Positions 18,278 through 29,228 of a DNA stretch of 64,000 nucleotides are shown here, piece by piece. A program made the position numbers and the translations under genes. Source of the stretch: Deltaproteobacteria bacterium (GTDB lineage: Bacteria; Myxococcota; Myxococcia; Myxococcales; 40CM-4-68-19); NCBI GenBank assembly GCA_005879315.1, contig VBLC01000035.1, forward strand, positions 129,686 through 193,685, read 5' to 3'. Positions within the stretch are counted from its first letter, which is position 1, and every line of letters begins with the position of its first letter. The notes under the pieces are model-generated. The model did not search any database. It saw nothing but the letters and a program-made list of their open reading frames with translations, and had not been told where the DNA came from.

Positions 18278-18988
18278 CTACTCTCCGAGATAGGCCTTGC
18301 GAATGTCGGGGCTGCGCAAGAGCTCTTCGCCTTTGCCGGACTGCACCACCGAGCCGGTCTCGAGCACGTAGCCGTGATGGGCGATGCTGAGCGCGAGGTG
18401 CGCGTTCTGCTCGACGAGCAGCACCGTCACCCCCTGCTTGTTGATCTGCTGGATGGTGGCGAAGATCGCCTCGACGAGCGTCGGCGCGAGCCCGAGCGAG
18501 GGCTCGTCGAGCAGGATCAGCTTCGGACTGGACATGAGCGCGCGGGCGATGGAGAGCATCTGCTGCTCGCCTCCCGAGAGCGTGCCGGCCATCTGCTTCT
18601 CGCGCTCCTTCAGGCGGGGAAAGAGCGCGAATCCCCTCTCCAGATCCTTCTCGATGCCTTGCTGATCGCGCCGGAGGAAAGCGCCGAGCATGAGGTTCTC
18701 GCGCACCGTCAGGTTGGGGAAGATGCCGCGGCCCTCGGGGGCGTGGCAGAGGCCGCGCGCGACCAGCCGGTGCGGCTTGAATCCCGAGACCTCCTCGTCG
18801 CGATACTTGATCGAGCCCCGGCTCGGCTTGAGCATCCCCGAGATGGCGCGCAGGGTCGTCGTCTTGCCCGCGCCGTTGGCGCCGATCAGGGTGACGATCT
18901 CTCCTTCGTCCACCTTGAAGGAGATCCCTTTCAAGGCCTGGATGGCGCCGTAATGAACGTCCACGTTCGACAGCTCGAGCAGCGTCAC
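18278..18988 (-). CDS. livF: Branched-chain amino-acid ABC transporter ATP-binding protein LivF
   Basis: The second ATPase of a LivHMGF-type transporter, 236 residues. It shows Walker A GANGAGKTT (37-45), CHAPEGRGIFPNLTVRENL (a LivF hallmark), signature LSGGEQQML, and Walker B LILLDEPSLGLAP. LLVEQNAHLAL and a final KAYLGE follow. The GTG start at 18988 overlaps the LivMG stop by four bases. A longer minus-strand reading to 19405 overlaps LivMG and is not real. Confidence 0.96.
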   Translation of the reverse strand: MTLLELSNVDVHYGAIQALKGISFKVDEGEIVTLIGANGAGKTTTLRAISGMLKPSRGSIKYRDEEVSGFKPHRLVARGLCHAPEGRGIFPNLTVRENLMLGAFLRRDQQGIEKDLERGFALFPRLKEREKQMAGTLSGGEQQMLSIARALMSSPKLILLDEPSLGLAPTLVEAIFATIQQINKQGVTVLLVEQNAHLALSIAHHGYVLETGSVVQSGKGEELLRSPDIRKAYLGE

Positions 18989-20805
18989 GATGCCGCCCCG
19001 CTGCCGAAATGCTCCTTGGCGTATTTCTCTCCCAGGTAGGCTTCGATGACCTTCGGATTGGATTGAATCTCGCGCGGCAAACCTTGCGCGATGGTCACGC
19101 CGTGGTCGAGCACGAGGATGCGCTCCGAGACGCCCATCACCAGCCGCATGTCGTGCTCGATCAGGACGATCGCCACGCCGAATCGGTCGCGGATGGAGCG
19201 GATCAACTGCATCAATTCGCCCTTCTCGCGGGTATTCGTTCCGGCGGCGGGCTCGTCGAGGAGCAGGACCTGCGGCCCGGTGGCGAGCGCGCGGGCGATC
19301 TCCAGCCGGCGCTGCTCGCCGTAGGGCAGGTTCTTCGCCAGCTCCTCCAGGCGGTGGGAGAGGCCCATGATCTCGAGCAGCTCCTCGGAGCGCTCGGCGA
19401 TCCATCTCTCCTCGACGACGCTGAGCTCGCCGTGGCGGACGGCGGCGCCCATCGACTCGCGGGTCAAGTGGTGGCAGGCGATGCGCACGTTGTCGAAGGC
19501 CGACAGCTCGCGGAAGAGGCGGATGTTCTGGAAGGTGCGGGCCACGCCCAGGTGCGCGATGGCGTGCGGCTGCAGGCCGCGGGTGTCGCGGCCCATGATG
19601 ACGATGGTGCCGTCGCTGGGCGGATAGACGCCTGTCAAGAGATTGAAGACCGTCGTTTTGCCCGCTCCGTTCGGTCCGATCAGCGCGACCAGCTCGCGCG
19701 GGCGCACTTCCAGCGAGAAATCGGAGACGGCGGTCAGGCCGCCGAAGCGGATGCTGGCGCGGCGCACGTCGATGAGCGCCTCGGTGGCCTCGCGCTTTCC
19801 TTTGGCGCGGGGCCGGCGGCGCCGGACGAAGTCCCAGAGCTCGGTCGTGCCGAGCAGTCCGCGCGGTCGCACCAGCATGAGGACGACCAGGGCGACCGAA
19901 TAGATGACCATGCGCAGGTTCGCCAGCGCGCGGAGATATTCGGGCAGGATGGTCAAGACCGAGGCGGCGATGGTGGCGCCGGTGATCGATCCCATTCCCC
20001 CCAGGACCACCATCGCGACGATCTCGAAGCTGCGCACGAAGGTGAAGCTCTGAGGAGCGAGGTTGCCCTCGAAGGCGCCGCTCAGCGCTCCCGCGACGCC
20101 GGCGAAGAATGCGCTGATGACGAAGGCGCGCACTTTATAGGCGGTGGTGTCGATGCCCATCGCCTCGGCGGCCACCTCGTCCTCTCGCACGGAGAGGAAA
20201 GCGCGGCCGTGGCTGGAGTCGCGCAGCCGCTTGGCGATGAGGATGGTCGCGACGGCGGTCGCCCAGATCCAGGTGAAATCGGCCCGGTGCGGAATGGGCG
20301 AGAGCCCGATGGCCCCGCCGAAGAACGGCGTGTTCTCGATGATGACGCGGATGATCTCGCCGAAACCGAGGGTGACGATGGCGAGATAATCGCCGCGCAG
20401 GCGCAAGGAAGGCTTGCCGACGATCCATCCCGCCACCGCCGCTGCGCCCGCGCCGGCGAGGATGCTGAGAACGAAAAAGAGCCGGTAGGGATCCTGCGCC
20501 GGCCCGCGCATCAGCATCACGGCGCTGACGTAGCCGCCCACCGCCATGAAGCCGGCGTGACCGATGGAGAACTGGCCGGTCAATCCGTTGACCAGGTTCA
20601 AGGAGACGGCAAGGATGATGGCGATGCCGATGTGGTTGATGTTCTGGAAGGCGTATTCGAGGGAGGGCTGGCTGGCGAGCGTCGCTTCGACCAGATAGAG
20701 AAAAGGGATCGCGGCAAAGAAGGGGATCCAGCTGCGCAGTCCGCGCCAGGCGCGCTTGACTGCCGAGCCGCCGAAAAAGCCGGCCACGCTAGACTTTCTC
20801 CGCAT
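18985..20805 (-). CDS. LivM-LivG fusion: branched-chain amino-acid ABC permease joined to its ATPase
   Basis: One 606-residue reading frame carries two subunits that are normally separate. Residues 1-325 are the LivM permease, with about eight membrane segments, SLNLVNGLTGQFSIGHAGF, LRLRGDYLAIVTLGFGEIIR and VVLGGMGSITG. Residues 345-606 are LivG: Walker A GPNGAGKTT (377-385), GVARTFQNIRLF, signature region YGEQRRLEIARAL, Walker B VLLLDEPAAGTN and IEHDMRLVMGV. A short basic linker (RRRRPRAKGKRE) joins them. No stop or frameshift separates the halves. It lies between LivH and LivF in one operon. Confidence 0.95.
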   Translation of the reverse strand: MRRKSSVAGFFGGSAVKRAWRGLRSWIPFFAAIPFLYLVEATLASQPSLEYAFQNINHIGIAIILAVSLNLVNGLTGQFSIGHAGFMAVGGYVSAVMLMRGPAQDPYRLFFVLSILAGAGAAAVAGWIVGKPSLRLRGDYLAIVTLGFGEIIRVIIENTPFFGGAIGLSPIPHRADFTWIWATAVATILIAKRLRDSSHGRAFLSVREDEVAAEAMGIDTTAYKVRAFVISAFFAGVAGALSGAFEGNLAPQSFTFVRSFEIVAMVVLGGMGSITGATIAASVLTILPEYLRALANLRMVIYSVALVVLMLVRPRGLLGTTELWDFVRRRRPRAKGKREATEALIDVRRASIRFGGLTAVSDFSLEVRPRELVALIGPNGAGKTTVFNLLTGVYPPSDGTIVIMGRDTRGLQPHAIAHLGVARTFQNIRLFRELSAFDNVRIACHHLTRESMGAAVRHGELSVVEERWIAERSEELLEIMGLSHRLEELAKNLPYGEQRRLEIARALATGPQVLLLDEPAAGTNTREKGELMQLIRSIRDRFGVAIVLIEHDMRLVMGVSERILVLDHGVTIAQGLPREIQSNPKVIEAYLGEKYAKEHFGSGAAS

Positions 20806-21691
20806 CGGTCCGGCCGAGCAGGCCCGAAGGCTTGACCAAGAGGATGAGAATCAAGATGGAGAAGGCGACCGCGTCGCGCCAGGAAGAGCTGGTGTAGCCG
20901 GAGACGAGCTGCTCGGCGAGGCCGAGGAGCAAGCCTCCCAGCATCGCGCCGGGTACGTTGCCGATGCCGCCCAGCACCGCGGCGACGAAGGCTTTCAATC
21001 CCGGCATCAATCCCATCAATGGATGGACGCTGGGATACTTCGAGGCATAGAGAATCCCCGCCACCGCCGCCAGCGACGAGCCGAGCACGAAGGTAAAGGA
21101 AATGACCAGATCGATATTGACGCCCATCAATGCCGCGACCGATGGGTTCCAGGACACCGCCCGCATGGCCGTGCCCATGCGGGTATGAAAGACGATCCGC
21201 TGCAGCAGCGCCATCAGGACGATCGAGGTGCCGATGGTCACCAGATCGACATAGCCGACCGAAATTCCTCCGCCGATGAAGTTCGCTCTGTGCGGCAAGA
21301 CCCCGAAGGCGCGCGGATTCGGTCCAAACAGGTATTGCCCGCCATATTCGAGGAAAAAGCTGACGCCGATGGCGGTGATCAATGAATTGATCCGCGGCGA
21401 GCCGCGCAGGGGGCGGTAAGCGGCTCGCTCGATGACGAACCCGACCGTGCCGCAGACCACCATGGCGAGAAGCGTCACCGCCAGGGCGCCGGCGATGCTC
21501 GGGTCGCGCGCCTCGTTGGTCCAGCGCGCCGAGGCATACCAGCCGACCATCGCCCCCAGCATGAAGACGTCGCCGTGAGCGAAGTTGATCAGCTTCAATA
21601 CGCCATAGACCATCGTGTAGCCGAGCGCGATGAGGGCATAGATCGCGCCGAGGCTGACGCCGTTGACGAGGTGCTGGAGCAGTTCGGTCAA
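20789..21691 (-). CDS. livH: Branched-chain amino-acid ABC transporter permease LivH
   Basis: A 300-residue inner-membrane permease with about eight hydrophobic segments. It has the family start GVSLGAIYALIALGYTMVYG, followed by INFAHGDVFMLGA. The ATPase-contact loop reads MRAVSWNPSVAALMGVN, and AAVLGGIGNVPGAMLGGLLL lies near the C terminus. It pairs with the LivM half of the fusion protein. Its stop at 20789 overlaps the LivMG start, and the substrate-binding lipoprotein gene ends seven bases upstream. Confidence 0.96.
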   Translation of the reverse strand: MTELLQHLVNGVSLGAIYALIALGYTMVYGVLKLINFAHGDVFMLGAMVGWYASARWTNEARDPSIAGALAVTLLAMVVCGTVGFVIERAAYRPLRGSPRINSLITAIGVSFFLEYGGQYLFGPNPRAFGVLPHRANFIGGGISVGYVDLVTIGTSIVLMALLQRIVFHTRMGTAMRAVSWNPSVAALMGVNIDLVISFTFVLGSSLAAVAGILYASKYPSVHPLMGLMPGLKAFVAAVLGGIGNVPGAMLGGLLLGLAEQLVSGYTSSSWRDAVAFSILILILLVKPSGLLGRTDAEKV

Positions 21692-21697
21692 AGGGAA

Positions 21698-23041
21698 CTA
21701 CTTCTTCGGATGCTCGCCCGAGGGCACTCCCTGCGGTTGGCCGGTGTTGGCCGCGGCGGCAGCCGGGCTGGTCGCGCCCAGCTCCGGCATCGGGGTGGGC
21801 GTCGGCACGTTTCCCGGAGCGGGATTCGGCGCGGTATTGCCCTCGGTCTTCTTGGGCGAGCCCTCCGGCGCGCCGGTGGCGGTGTCCTCCGGCGCGATGC
21901 GGCCCTGGAATTCGTACTTGCCGCCCTTGCCGACCTTGAGCACGACCGCCGGCTTCGAGGCGTTGCGGTTCTGATCCATGGTGATGTCGCCGGTGACGCC
22001 CTTGTACCCTTTGGTCTGCGCGAGCGCGTCGCGGATGGCGGGTCCGGTGAGCTCGGTGGCGCGCTTCATCGCGTCGAAGAGCATTCCGGCCGCGTCATAG
22101 GCCTGCGCGGCGAGCGAGTCCGGCAATTGCCCGCCGTAGGCCTTCTTGAACCTGGCGACGAACTCGGTGATGCGCGGGCTCGGGTCGTCGACCGAGTAAT
22201 GGTTGGAGAAGTAGCTTCCTTCCAGCGCCGCGCCGCCGATCTCGTAGAGCTTTTCGCTGTCCCAGCCGTCGCCGCCGGCCATCGGCGCGGTGATGCCGGC
22301 CTCGCGCGCCTGCCGCGCGATCAGCCCGACGTCGGTGTAATAGCCCGGGACGTAGAGCACCTCGGGGTGGGCATTCCGGATGTTGGTGAGCTGCGCCTTG
22401 AAGTCGACGTCGCCGTTGGAATAGCTCTCGTTGGCGACGACCTTTCCGCCCATCCGAACGAACGACTCGGTAAAATTCTGCGCGAGGCCGACCGAGTAGT
22501 CGTTGCGCACGTCCTTGAGGATGGCGGCCTTCGACAATTTCAAATTGTCGTGGACGAACTTGGCCATCACATATCCCTGGAAGGGATCGATGAAGCAGGC
22601 GCGGAAGATGTAATCGCCCACCTGCGTCACCTTGGGATTGGTGGAGGAGGGCGAGACCATCGGAACTTTGTTGGCCTGCGCCTTGGGAGCCATGAAGAGC
22701 GAGCGGGTCGAGGCCACTTCGCCGAGAAGCGCGATCACGTGCTCGCTGGCGATCAGCCGGGTCGCCGCCGTGGCCGCCTCCTCCGGCTTGCCCTCGTCGT
22801 CGAGGGCGATGATCTGGATCTGCTTGCCCCGGATGCCGCCCGCCGCGTTGAGCTCGGAGGAGGCGAGCTGGATGGCGCGATCGCTCGACACGCCGAAAGT
22901 CGCTTCGGTTCCCGTCATCGAGCCTACTTCGCCGACCACGATGGTGCCTTGGCCGCCGCCGGTTCCGCCGCCGCTCTGTTCCTTCGATTTGCAGCCGATC
23001 AGGAGCGCGCAAAGCAGCAATCGGGCGGGGATTTGGCGCAT
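21698..23041 (-). CDS. Branched-chain amino-acid-binding lipoprotein (LivJ/LivK-like)
   Basis: A type I periplasmic binding protein of 447 residues that feeds the LivH/LivMG/LivF transporter. The lipobox ALLIGC places the lipidated Cys at residue 17. Residues 32-370 are the Leu/Ile/Val-binding fold: IVVGEVGSMTGTEATFG, LDDEGKPEEAATAATRLI, GEVASTRSLFMAP, MVSPSSTNPKVT. The last 70 or so residues are a Pro/Ala/Thr/Gly-rich tail (GNTAPNPAPGNVPTPTPMP) that binding proteins usually lack. It is the first gene of the operon and is divergent from the response-regulator gene. Confidence 0.92.
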   Translation of the reverse strand: MRQIPARLLLCALLIGCKSKEQSGGGTGGGQGTIVVGEVGSMTGTEATFGVSSDRAIQLASSELNAAGGIRGKQIQIIALDDEGKPEEAATAATRLIASEHVIALLGEVASTRSLFMAPKAQANKVPMVSPSSTNPKVTQVGDYIFRACFIDPFQGYVMAKFVHDNLKLSKAAILKDVRNDYSVGLAQNFTESFVRMGGKVVANESYSNGDVDFKAQLTNIRNAHPEVLYVPGYYTDVGLIARQAREAGITAPMAGGDGWDSEKLYEIGGAALEGSYFSNHYSVDDPSPRITEFVARFKKAYGGQLPDSLAAQAYDAAGMLFDAMKRATELTGPAIRDALAQTKGYKGVTGDITMDQNRNASKPAVVLKVGKGGKYEFQGRIAPEDTATGAPEGSPKKTEGNTAPNPAPGNVPTPTPMPELGATSPAAAAANTGQPQGVPSGEHPKK

Positions 23042-23144
23042 CGGCGTCTCCGCAAGAAGAGGGAAAAAGCGGCCCTGCTTAACACTCCGCTCACAGGGGA
23101 GCAAGCTGCTTGCCGCCGAGTGTCCCCCATCGTAGGCTCGCTGG

Positions 23145-24506
23145 GTGCCGGCCCCGCGGATCCTGGTTCTCGACGACAACCCTGAGCTTCTCACCCTTCT
23201 CTCCTCGGCTTTCGAGGAGGCGGGCTACCAGGTGCAGACTGCGGCGCGCGGCCGCACGGCGCTGGAACTGGTGCGCAAGGAGCGGCCAGATCTCGTCATC
23301 GTCGACGTGCTTCTGCCCGACCTGATGGGATTCGACGTCGCCGAGGCGCTCAAGCGGCTGAAGATTCCCTTCATCTTCATGTCGGGCGTGCACAAGGGGG
23401 GCAAGGTCAGCTCCAACGCCACCGGCAGGTACGGCGCGCTAGCGTATTTCGAGAAGCCTTTCGAGCGCACCGCGCTGCTCGCCGCCGTCCGCAAGGCCGT
23501 GCCATTCGCGGAGCCGCACAGGAAAGTGGAATCGTGGGACGTCGACGTCGGGCCGCAGGTGACCGAGGCGGCCGAGGCGATGCAGCTGACCGGCCACATC
23601 GATCTGGTCGGGCATGGCGTGGTCGCCGGCACATCGCCCCTGAGGCTGAAGCCGATGGACCGCGACCAGATGCAGCGGCTGCGCGACGCGAAGCCCATCT
23701 CTTCGCCGCCGGTGATGCACCCCATGGTGCAATCGACCAAGGTGACCACCGGGCCCATCGCGGGAGAAGAGAGCGGCGAGGCCCTGCAAAATTTCCCCCA
23801 GCGGGACGGCGTGCGCAAGGGCGAGCTCAAGGACAACCTGCCGCACCTGCTCGCTGCCTTCTATCAGGCGAAGGAGACCGGCGAGCTCGGCCTGCAGAAA
23901 GGGCAGGTGAAGAAGATCATCTACTTCGAGGGGGGCATGCCGGTCTTCGCCCTCTCCAACCTGGTGGCCGACCGGCTCGGGCAGTTCCTGGTGCGAGCCG
24001 GCAAGATCGACGAGGACACCTTGAGGCACGCCGCCGAGGAGGCCGCCGCCACCAGGCAGCGCACCGGCGACGTTCTCATCCTGATGGGCGCGCTGACCGA
24101 AGAGGAGCGGCTCTATTACGTCGGCCAGCAGATCAAGAGCATTCTCTACTCGGTCTTCGCCTGGGAGGAGGGGAGCTTCAACCTCAGCTTCCAGGCGCGC
24201 GCGCGCAAGGAAGCGATCAAGCTCGACATCCATCCCGCCAACCTGATCATGCGCGGCGTGAAGAAGCTCTACAAGGCGGACCGGCTCAGGCGGCTGATGC
24301 CCGACTCGGTGCGGCCGGTGCCGAGCCAGGAGCCCTACTTCAATCTGAGCGACGTCGAGCTGCAGGCCTGGGAGGCGCACCTCCTGCCTCGCTGCGACGG
24401 CTCGCGGACGGTGGCGGAGATCATCAAGCGCAGCGGCAAGGCGGAGCCGGACGTCCTGGGAACGCTCGTCGGCCTCACCTCGCTGCGGGTGATCGACCTG
24501 CGCTGA
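23145..24506 (+). CDS. Response regulator with DUF4388 (PATAN) domain
   Basis: A 453-residue protein in two parts. Residues 4-120 are a receiver domain, with acidic pair Asp10/Asp11, phospho-acceptor Asp54 in LVIVDVLLPD, Ser80 and Lys104 in YFEKPF. From about 225 to 370 is a DUF4388 region (ELKDNLPHLLAAFYQAKETG, IIYFEGGMPVFALSN, LTEEERLYYVG), followed by a C-terminal helical part resembling a winged-helix-like tail. DUF4388 is common in myxobacteria and cyanobacteria; its partners here are unknown. The GTG at 23145 is the best start. No histidine kinase is adjacent. Confidence 0.88.
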   Translation: MPAPRILVLDDNPELLTLLSSAFEEAGYQVQTAARGRTALELVRKERPDLVIVDVLLPDLMGFDVAEALKRLKIPFIFMSGVHKGGKVSSNATGRYGALAYFEKPFERTALLAAVRKAVPFAEPHRKVESWDVDVGPQVTEAAEAMQLTGHIDLVGHGVVAGTSPLRLKPMDRDQMQRLRDAKPISSPPVMHPMVQSTKVTTGPIAGEESGEALQNFPQRDGVRKGELKDNLPHLLAAFYQAKETGELGLQKGQVKKIIYFEGGMPVFALSNLVADRLGQFLVRAGKIDEDTLRHAAEEAAATRQRTGDVLILMGALTEEERLYYVGQQIKSILYSVFAWEEGSFNLSFQARARKEAIKLDIHPANLIMRGVKKLYKADRLRRLMPDSVRPVPSQEPYFNLSDVELQAWEAHLLPRCDGSRTVAEIIKRSGKAEPDVLGTLVGLTSLRVIDLR

Positions 24507-24520
24507 TCCATTCCCGGCGT

Positions 24521-24549
24521 TGACACGTCGGGTGCTTCGCCATACACGT
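24521..24549 (+). promoter_or_regulatory. Candidate sigma-70 promoter for the nuo cluster
   Basis: A perfect -35 hexamer TTGACA (24521-24526) is followed 17 bases later by TACACG (24544-24549), a weak -10. It lies 11 bases before the nuoE ATG, so the leader would be very short. The -10 match is poor, so this is only a candidate. Confidence 0.35.
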
Positions 24550-24559
24550 CCGCGCCGCG

Positions 24560-25141
24560 ATGATCCCGCTCGCCACGAAGGCCGGACCCGCGCCATCGCC
24601 TTTTTCGCCCGAGCAGCAGAAGCGCTTCGATGCGGGCCTGGAGAAGGCCGTGGCGAAGTATCCCCGCGAGCGGCGCAAGGCAGCGCTCATCGCCGCCCTT
24701 CACCTGGTGCAGGACGAGCTCGGCTGGCTCCCCGAGCCGGCGATGGCCTACGTGGGAGATCTGCTCGAGGTGCCGCCCGTCCGCGTCCGCGAAGTCGCCA
24801 CCTTCTACACGATGTACCGGCTGCGGCCCGTCGGCCGTCACCACATCGGCGTCTGCAACTCGATCTCCTGCTGGGCGATGGGCTCGACCAGCGTCCTGCG
24901 CCGCTGCGAGGAGAAGCTCGGGATCCGCCCTGGCGAGACGACGCGCGACGGTCAATTCTCCCTCGAGGAAGTGGCCTGCCTCGCCGCCTGCGGCGGAGCG
25001 CCGGCGCTGCTCGTCAACAACTTCACCTACCTCGAGAAGGTCACTGCGGAGAGCCTCGACCAGCTGCTCGCCGATCTGGGCAGCCAGCCCGGCAAGCAGA
25101 TGGCGCCTGCCGGGGCCGGGAGCACGGAGACGGAGAGATGA
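24560..25141 (+). CDS. nuoE: NADH-quinone oxidoreductase subunit E (24 kDa-type)
   Basis: A 193-residue thioredoxin-like [2Fe-2S] subunit of the NADH-oxidising module of complex I. The four cluster cysteines are visible as CNSISC (about 99 and 104) and CLAAC (about 140 and 144). Other family elements are ALIAALHLVQDELGWLP, VREVATFYTMYRL and LEEVACLAACGGAP. Its TGA overlaps the nuoF ATG (ATGA, 25138-25141). The C-terminal 20 residues are a flexible tail. Confidence 0.95.
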   Translation: MIPLATKAGPAPSPFSPEQQKRFDAGLEKAVAKYPRERRKAALIAALHLVQDELGWLPEPAMAYVGDLLEVPPVRVREVATFYTMYRLRPVGRHHIGVCNSISCWAMGSTSVLRRCEEKLGIRPGETTRDGQFSLEEVACLAACGGAPALLVNNFTYLEKVTAESLDQLLADLGSQPGKQMAPAGAGSTETER

Positions 25142-26397
25142 GCGGCCCCAGGATCCTCACGGCCGCCTGGGACGAGCCCGAGAGCTGGTCGCTGGCAAGG
25201 TACCGGGCTTCGGGTGGCTACAAGTCGCTCCCCAAGGCGCTCGGGATGCAGCCGCAGCAGATCGTCGACGAGGTGGTCAAGGCGAACTTGCGCGGTCGCG
25301 GCGGGGCGGGCTTCCCCACCGGCATGAAGTGGAACTTCGTCCGCAAGGAGACGAGCTTCCCCAAGTACCTGGTGGTCAACGCCGACGAGGGCGAACCCGG
25401 CACCTTCAAGGACCGCGAGATCCTGCTGCGCAGCCCGCACATGTTTCTCGAGGGGCTGATCATCGGCTGCTACGCCGTCGAGTGCCACCTCACCTACGTC
25501 TACTGCCGCGGCGAATTCCGCCAGAGCGCGATGCAGCGGCTGCAGTCGGCGGTCGACGAAGCGTACGCCGAGGGTTTTCTCGGCAAGAACATCCTCGGCT
25601 CGGGCTTCGATCTGGAAGCGCACTGCGTCTTCGGCGCCGGCGCGTACATCTGCGGCGAAGAGACGGCGATGCTCGAGTCGCTCGAAGGCCGCAAAGGCTA
25701 TCCGCGCCTCAAGCCTCCCTTTCCCGCCAACGCGGGCGGCGGGCTCTTCAAGCAGCCCACCGCCGTCAACAACGTCGAGACTCTCGCCAACATCCCCGCC
25801 ATCGTCGAGATGGGCGGCGAGGCCTTCGACAAGATCGGCCTCGTCCCCAAGAACGGCGGGACGCGTCTTTACGCCGTCTCCGGCCATGTGAAGAAGCCGG
25901 GCGTCTATGAGGCCCCGATGGGCATCAGCTTTCGCAAGCTGCTCGACGACTACTGCGGCGGCATGCGCGCCGGGAGCACCCTCAAGGCCATCATCCCCGG
26001 CGGCGCCTCGAGCGCGATCCTCACCGCCGAGGAGGCCGACTGGGCGAGCGACTTCGACACCCTCAAGGCGAAGAAGACGATGGCCGGTTCGGGCGCCGTG
26101 GTCTATTTCGACCAGAGCGTCAACATGGCGCAGGCGCTCGCCAACATCATGCGCTTCTTCGCCCACGAGAGCTGCGGCCAGTGCACTCCCTGCCGGGAGG
26201 GGACCGCCTGGCTCTCTCGGCTCCTCGACAAGATCGTCGCCGGGAAGGGCGAGAAGCAGGACGTGGACAACGTCCACCAGATCGCCCGGCAGATGGAGAT
26301 GAAGACCATCTGCGCGCTGGCCGACGGGGCCGCCATGCCGGCCAAGAGCTACATCGACAAATTCCGGGCCGACTTCGACGCCCTGGTTCGAGGCTGA
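25138..26397 (+). CDS. nuoF: NADH-quinone oxidoreductase subunit F (51 kDa-type, NADH- and FMN-binding)
   Basis: The 419-residue flavoprotein that takes electrons from NADH in the cytoplasmic arm of complex I. It has the FMN/NADH glycine-rich loop LRGRGGAGFPTG (51-62) and YLVVNADEGEPGTFKDRE. GAGAYICGEETAMLESLEG and GLFKQPTAVNNVETLANIP follow. The [4Fe-4S] ligands lie in ESCGQCTPCREG (about 344-352), with the fourth Cys in KTICALADG. It overlaps nuoE by four bases and is followed by nuoJ at once, with no nuoG. Confidence 0.97.
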   Translation: MSGPRILTAAWDEPESWSLARYRASGGYKSLPKALGMQPQQIVDEVVKANLRGRGGAGFPTGMKWNFVRKETSFPKYLVVNADEGEPGTFKDREILLRSPHMFLEGLIIGCYAVECHLTYVYCRGEFRQSAMQRLQSAVDEAYAEGFLGKNILGSGFDLEAHCVFGAGAYICGEETAMLESLEGRKGYPRLKPPFPANAGGGLFKQPTAVNNVETLANIPAIVEMGGEAFDKIGLVPKNGGTRLYAVSGHVKKPGVYEAPMGISFRKLLDDYCGGMRAGSTLKAIIPGGASSAILTAEEADWASDFDTLKAKKTMAGSGAVVYFDQSVNMAQALANIMRFFAHESCGQCTPCREGTAWLSRLLDKIVAGKGEKQDVDNVHQIARQMEMKTICALADGAAMPAKSYIDKFRADFDALVRG

Positions 26398-26398
26398 A

Positions 26399-26920
26399 GT
26401 GGCCGAGGCTGTCCTCTTCTATCTCTTCGCCGCGGGGGTCCTGGCCGGAGGGTCGCAGGTCGTCCTCCGGCGCAATCCCATCTACGGGGCGGTCTCGCTG
26501 GTCGGATGCTTCTTCTTTCTCGCCGGCATCTACGTGCTGCTCTCGGCGCATCTGATCGCGATCCTCCAGGTGCTCGTCTACGCCGGCGCAGTGATGGTGC
26601 TCTTCGTCTTCGTCATCATGCTGCTCAATCTGAAGGAAGAGGAGCTGGGCGAGCTGCGCTTCACCTTCTGGAAAGTCGTTGGCCTGGTGGCGGTGCTCGC
26701 CACGGCCGCGGTCATCGCCTGGCGCGCGCTGGGGCCGGCCTACCCTTCGACCGGGCCGGCGCGCGACAACGCCATTCTTCTGGCGGCGGAGGGCTTCGGC
26801 GGAGTGAAGGCGGTCGGGCGCACGCTCTATCTCGCGGCGGTGCTGCCCTTCGAATTGACTTCGCTTCTGCTGCTGGTGGCCATCGTCGCCGCGGTGGTGG
26901 TGGCGAAAGGGAAGATCTGA
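26399..26920 (+). CDS. nuoJ: NADH-quinone oxidoreductase subunit J
   Basis: A 173-residue membrane subunit with five hydrophobic segments, as usual for NuoJ. Family elements are [20 protein letters not shown] (20 residues), [10 protein letters not shown], and [20 protein letters not shown] (a conserved pi-bulge helix) followed by IMLLNL. The GTG start at 26399 is two bases past the nuoF stop. Its TGA overlaps the nuoK ATG by one base. It is part of the membrane arm. Confidence 0.95.
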   Translation: MAEAVLFYLFAAGVLAGGSQVVLRRNPIYGAVSLVGCFFFLAGIYVLLSAHLIAILQVLVYAGAVMVLFVFVIMLLNLKEEELGELRFTFWKVVGLVAVLATAAVIAWRALGPAYPSTGPARDNAILLAAEGFGGVKAVGRTLYLAAVLPFELTSLLLLVAIVAAVVVAKGKI

Positions 26921-27266
26921 TGGTCGACTTCTTCCACGCCCACCAGGCGCAGCATTATCTCGTCCTGGCCGCGCTGCTCTTCGCGCTGGGAGCGGCCGGA
27001 GTGGTGCTGCGGCGCAACGCCATCATCGTCTTGATGAGCATCGAGCTGATGCTCAATGCGGTGAATCTCACCTTCCTCGCGTTCGCTCGCTTTCCGCTGG
27101 TGGCGAATTCGCCCATGCAGGGGGGATTCTCGCAGGGACACGCGGCCGTCTTTTTCGTCATCGCGACCGCCGCCGCCGAGGCCGCGGTCGGGCTGGCCAT
27201 CATCATCGCCGTCTTCCGCAGCCGGACCAGCGTCAACGTCGATGAGTTCGACAGCTTGAAACTCTG

Positions 27267-27267
<1 letters not shown>
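26920..27267 (+). CDS. nuoK: NADH-quinone oxidoreductase subunit K
   Basis: A 115-residue membrane subunit with three transmembrane helices. The family core is clear: [20 protein letters not shown], then [20 protein letters not shown], which carries the conserved Glu of helix 2, and [20 protein letters not shown] with the second conserved Glu. Both buried Glu residues of the proton path are present. The N terminus carries a His-rich extension (FFHAHQAQH) and the C terminus ends in a short acidic tail. It overlaps nuoJ and nuoL by one base each. Confidence 0.96.

Positions 27268-29224
<1,957 letters not shown>

Positions 29225-29228
<4 letters not shown>

Noticed and set aside
23101-23113. Short inverted repeat GCAAGCTGCTTGC between the divergent livJ-like gene and the response regulator
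   Set aside because: It could be an operator, but a 13-base GC-rich palindrome is not unusual here and there is no second copy nearby to support a binding site.
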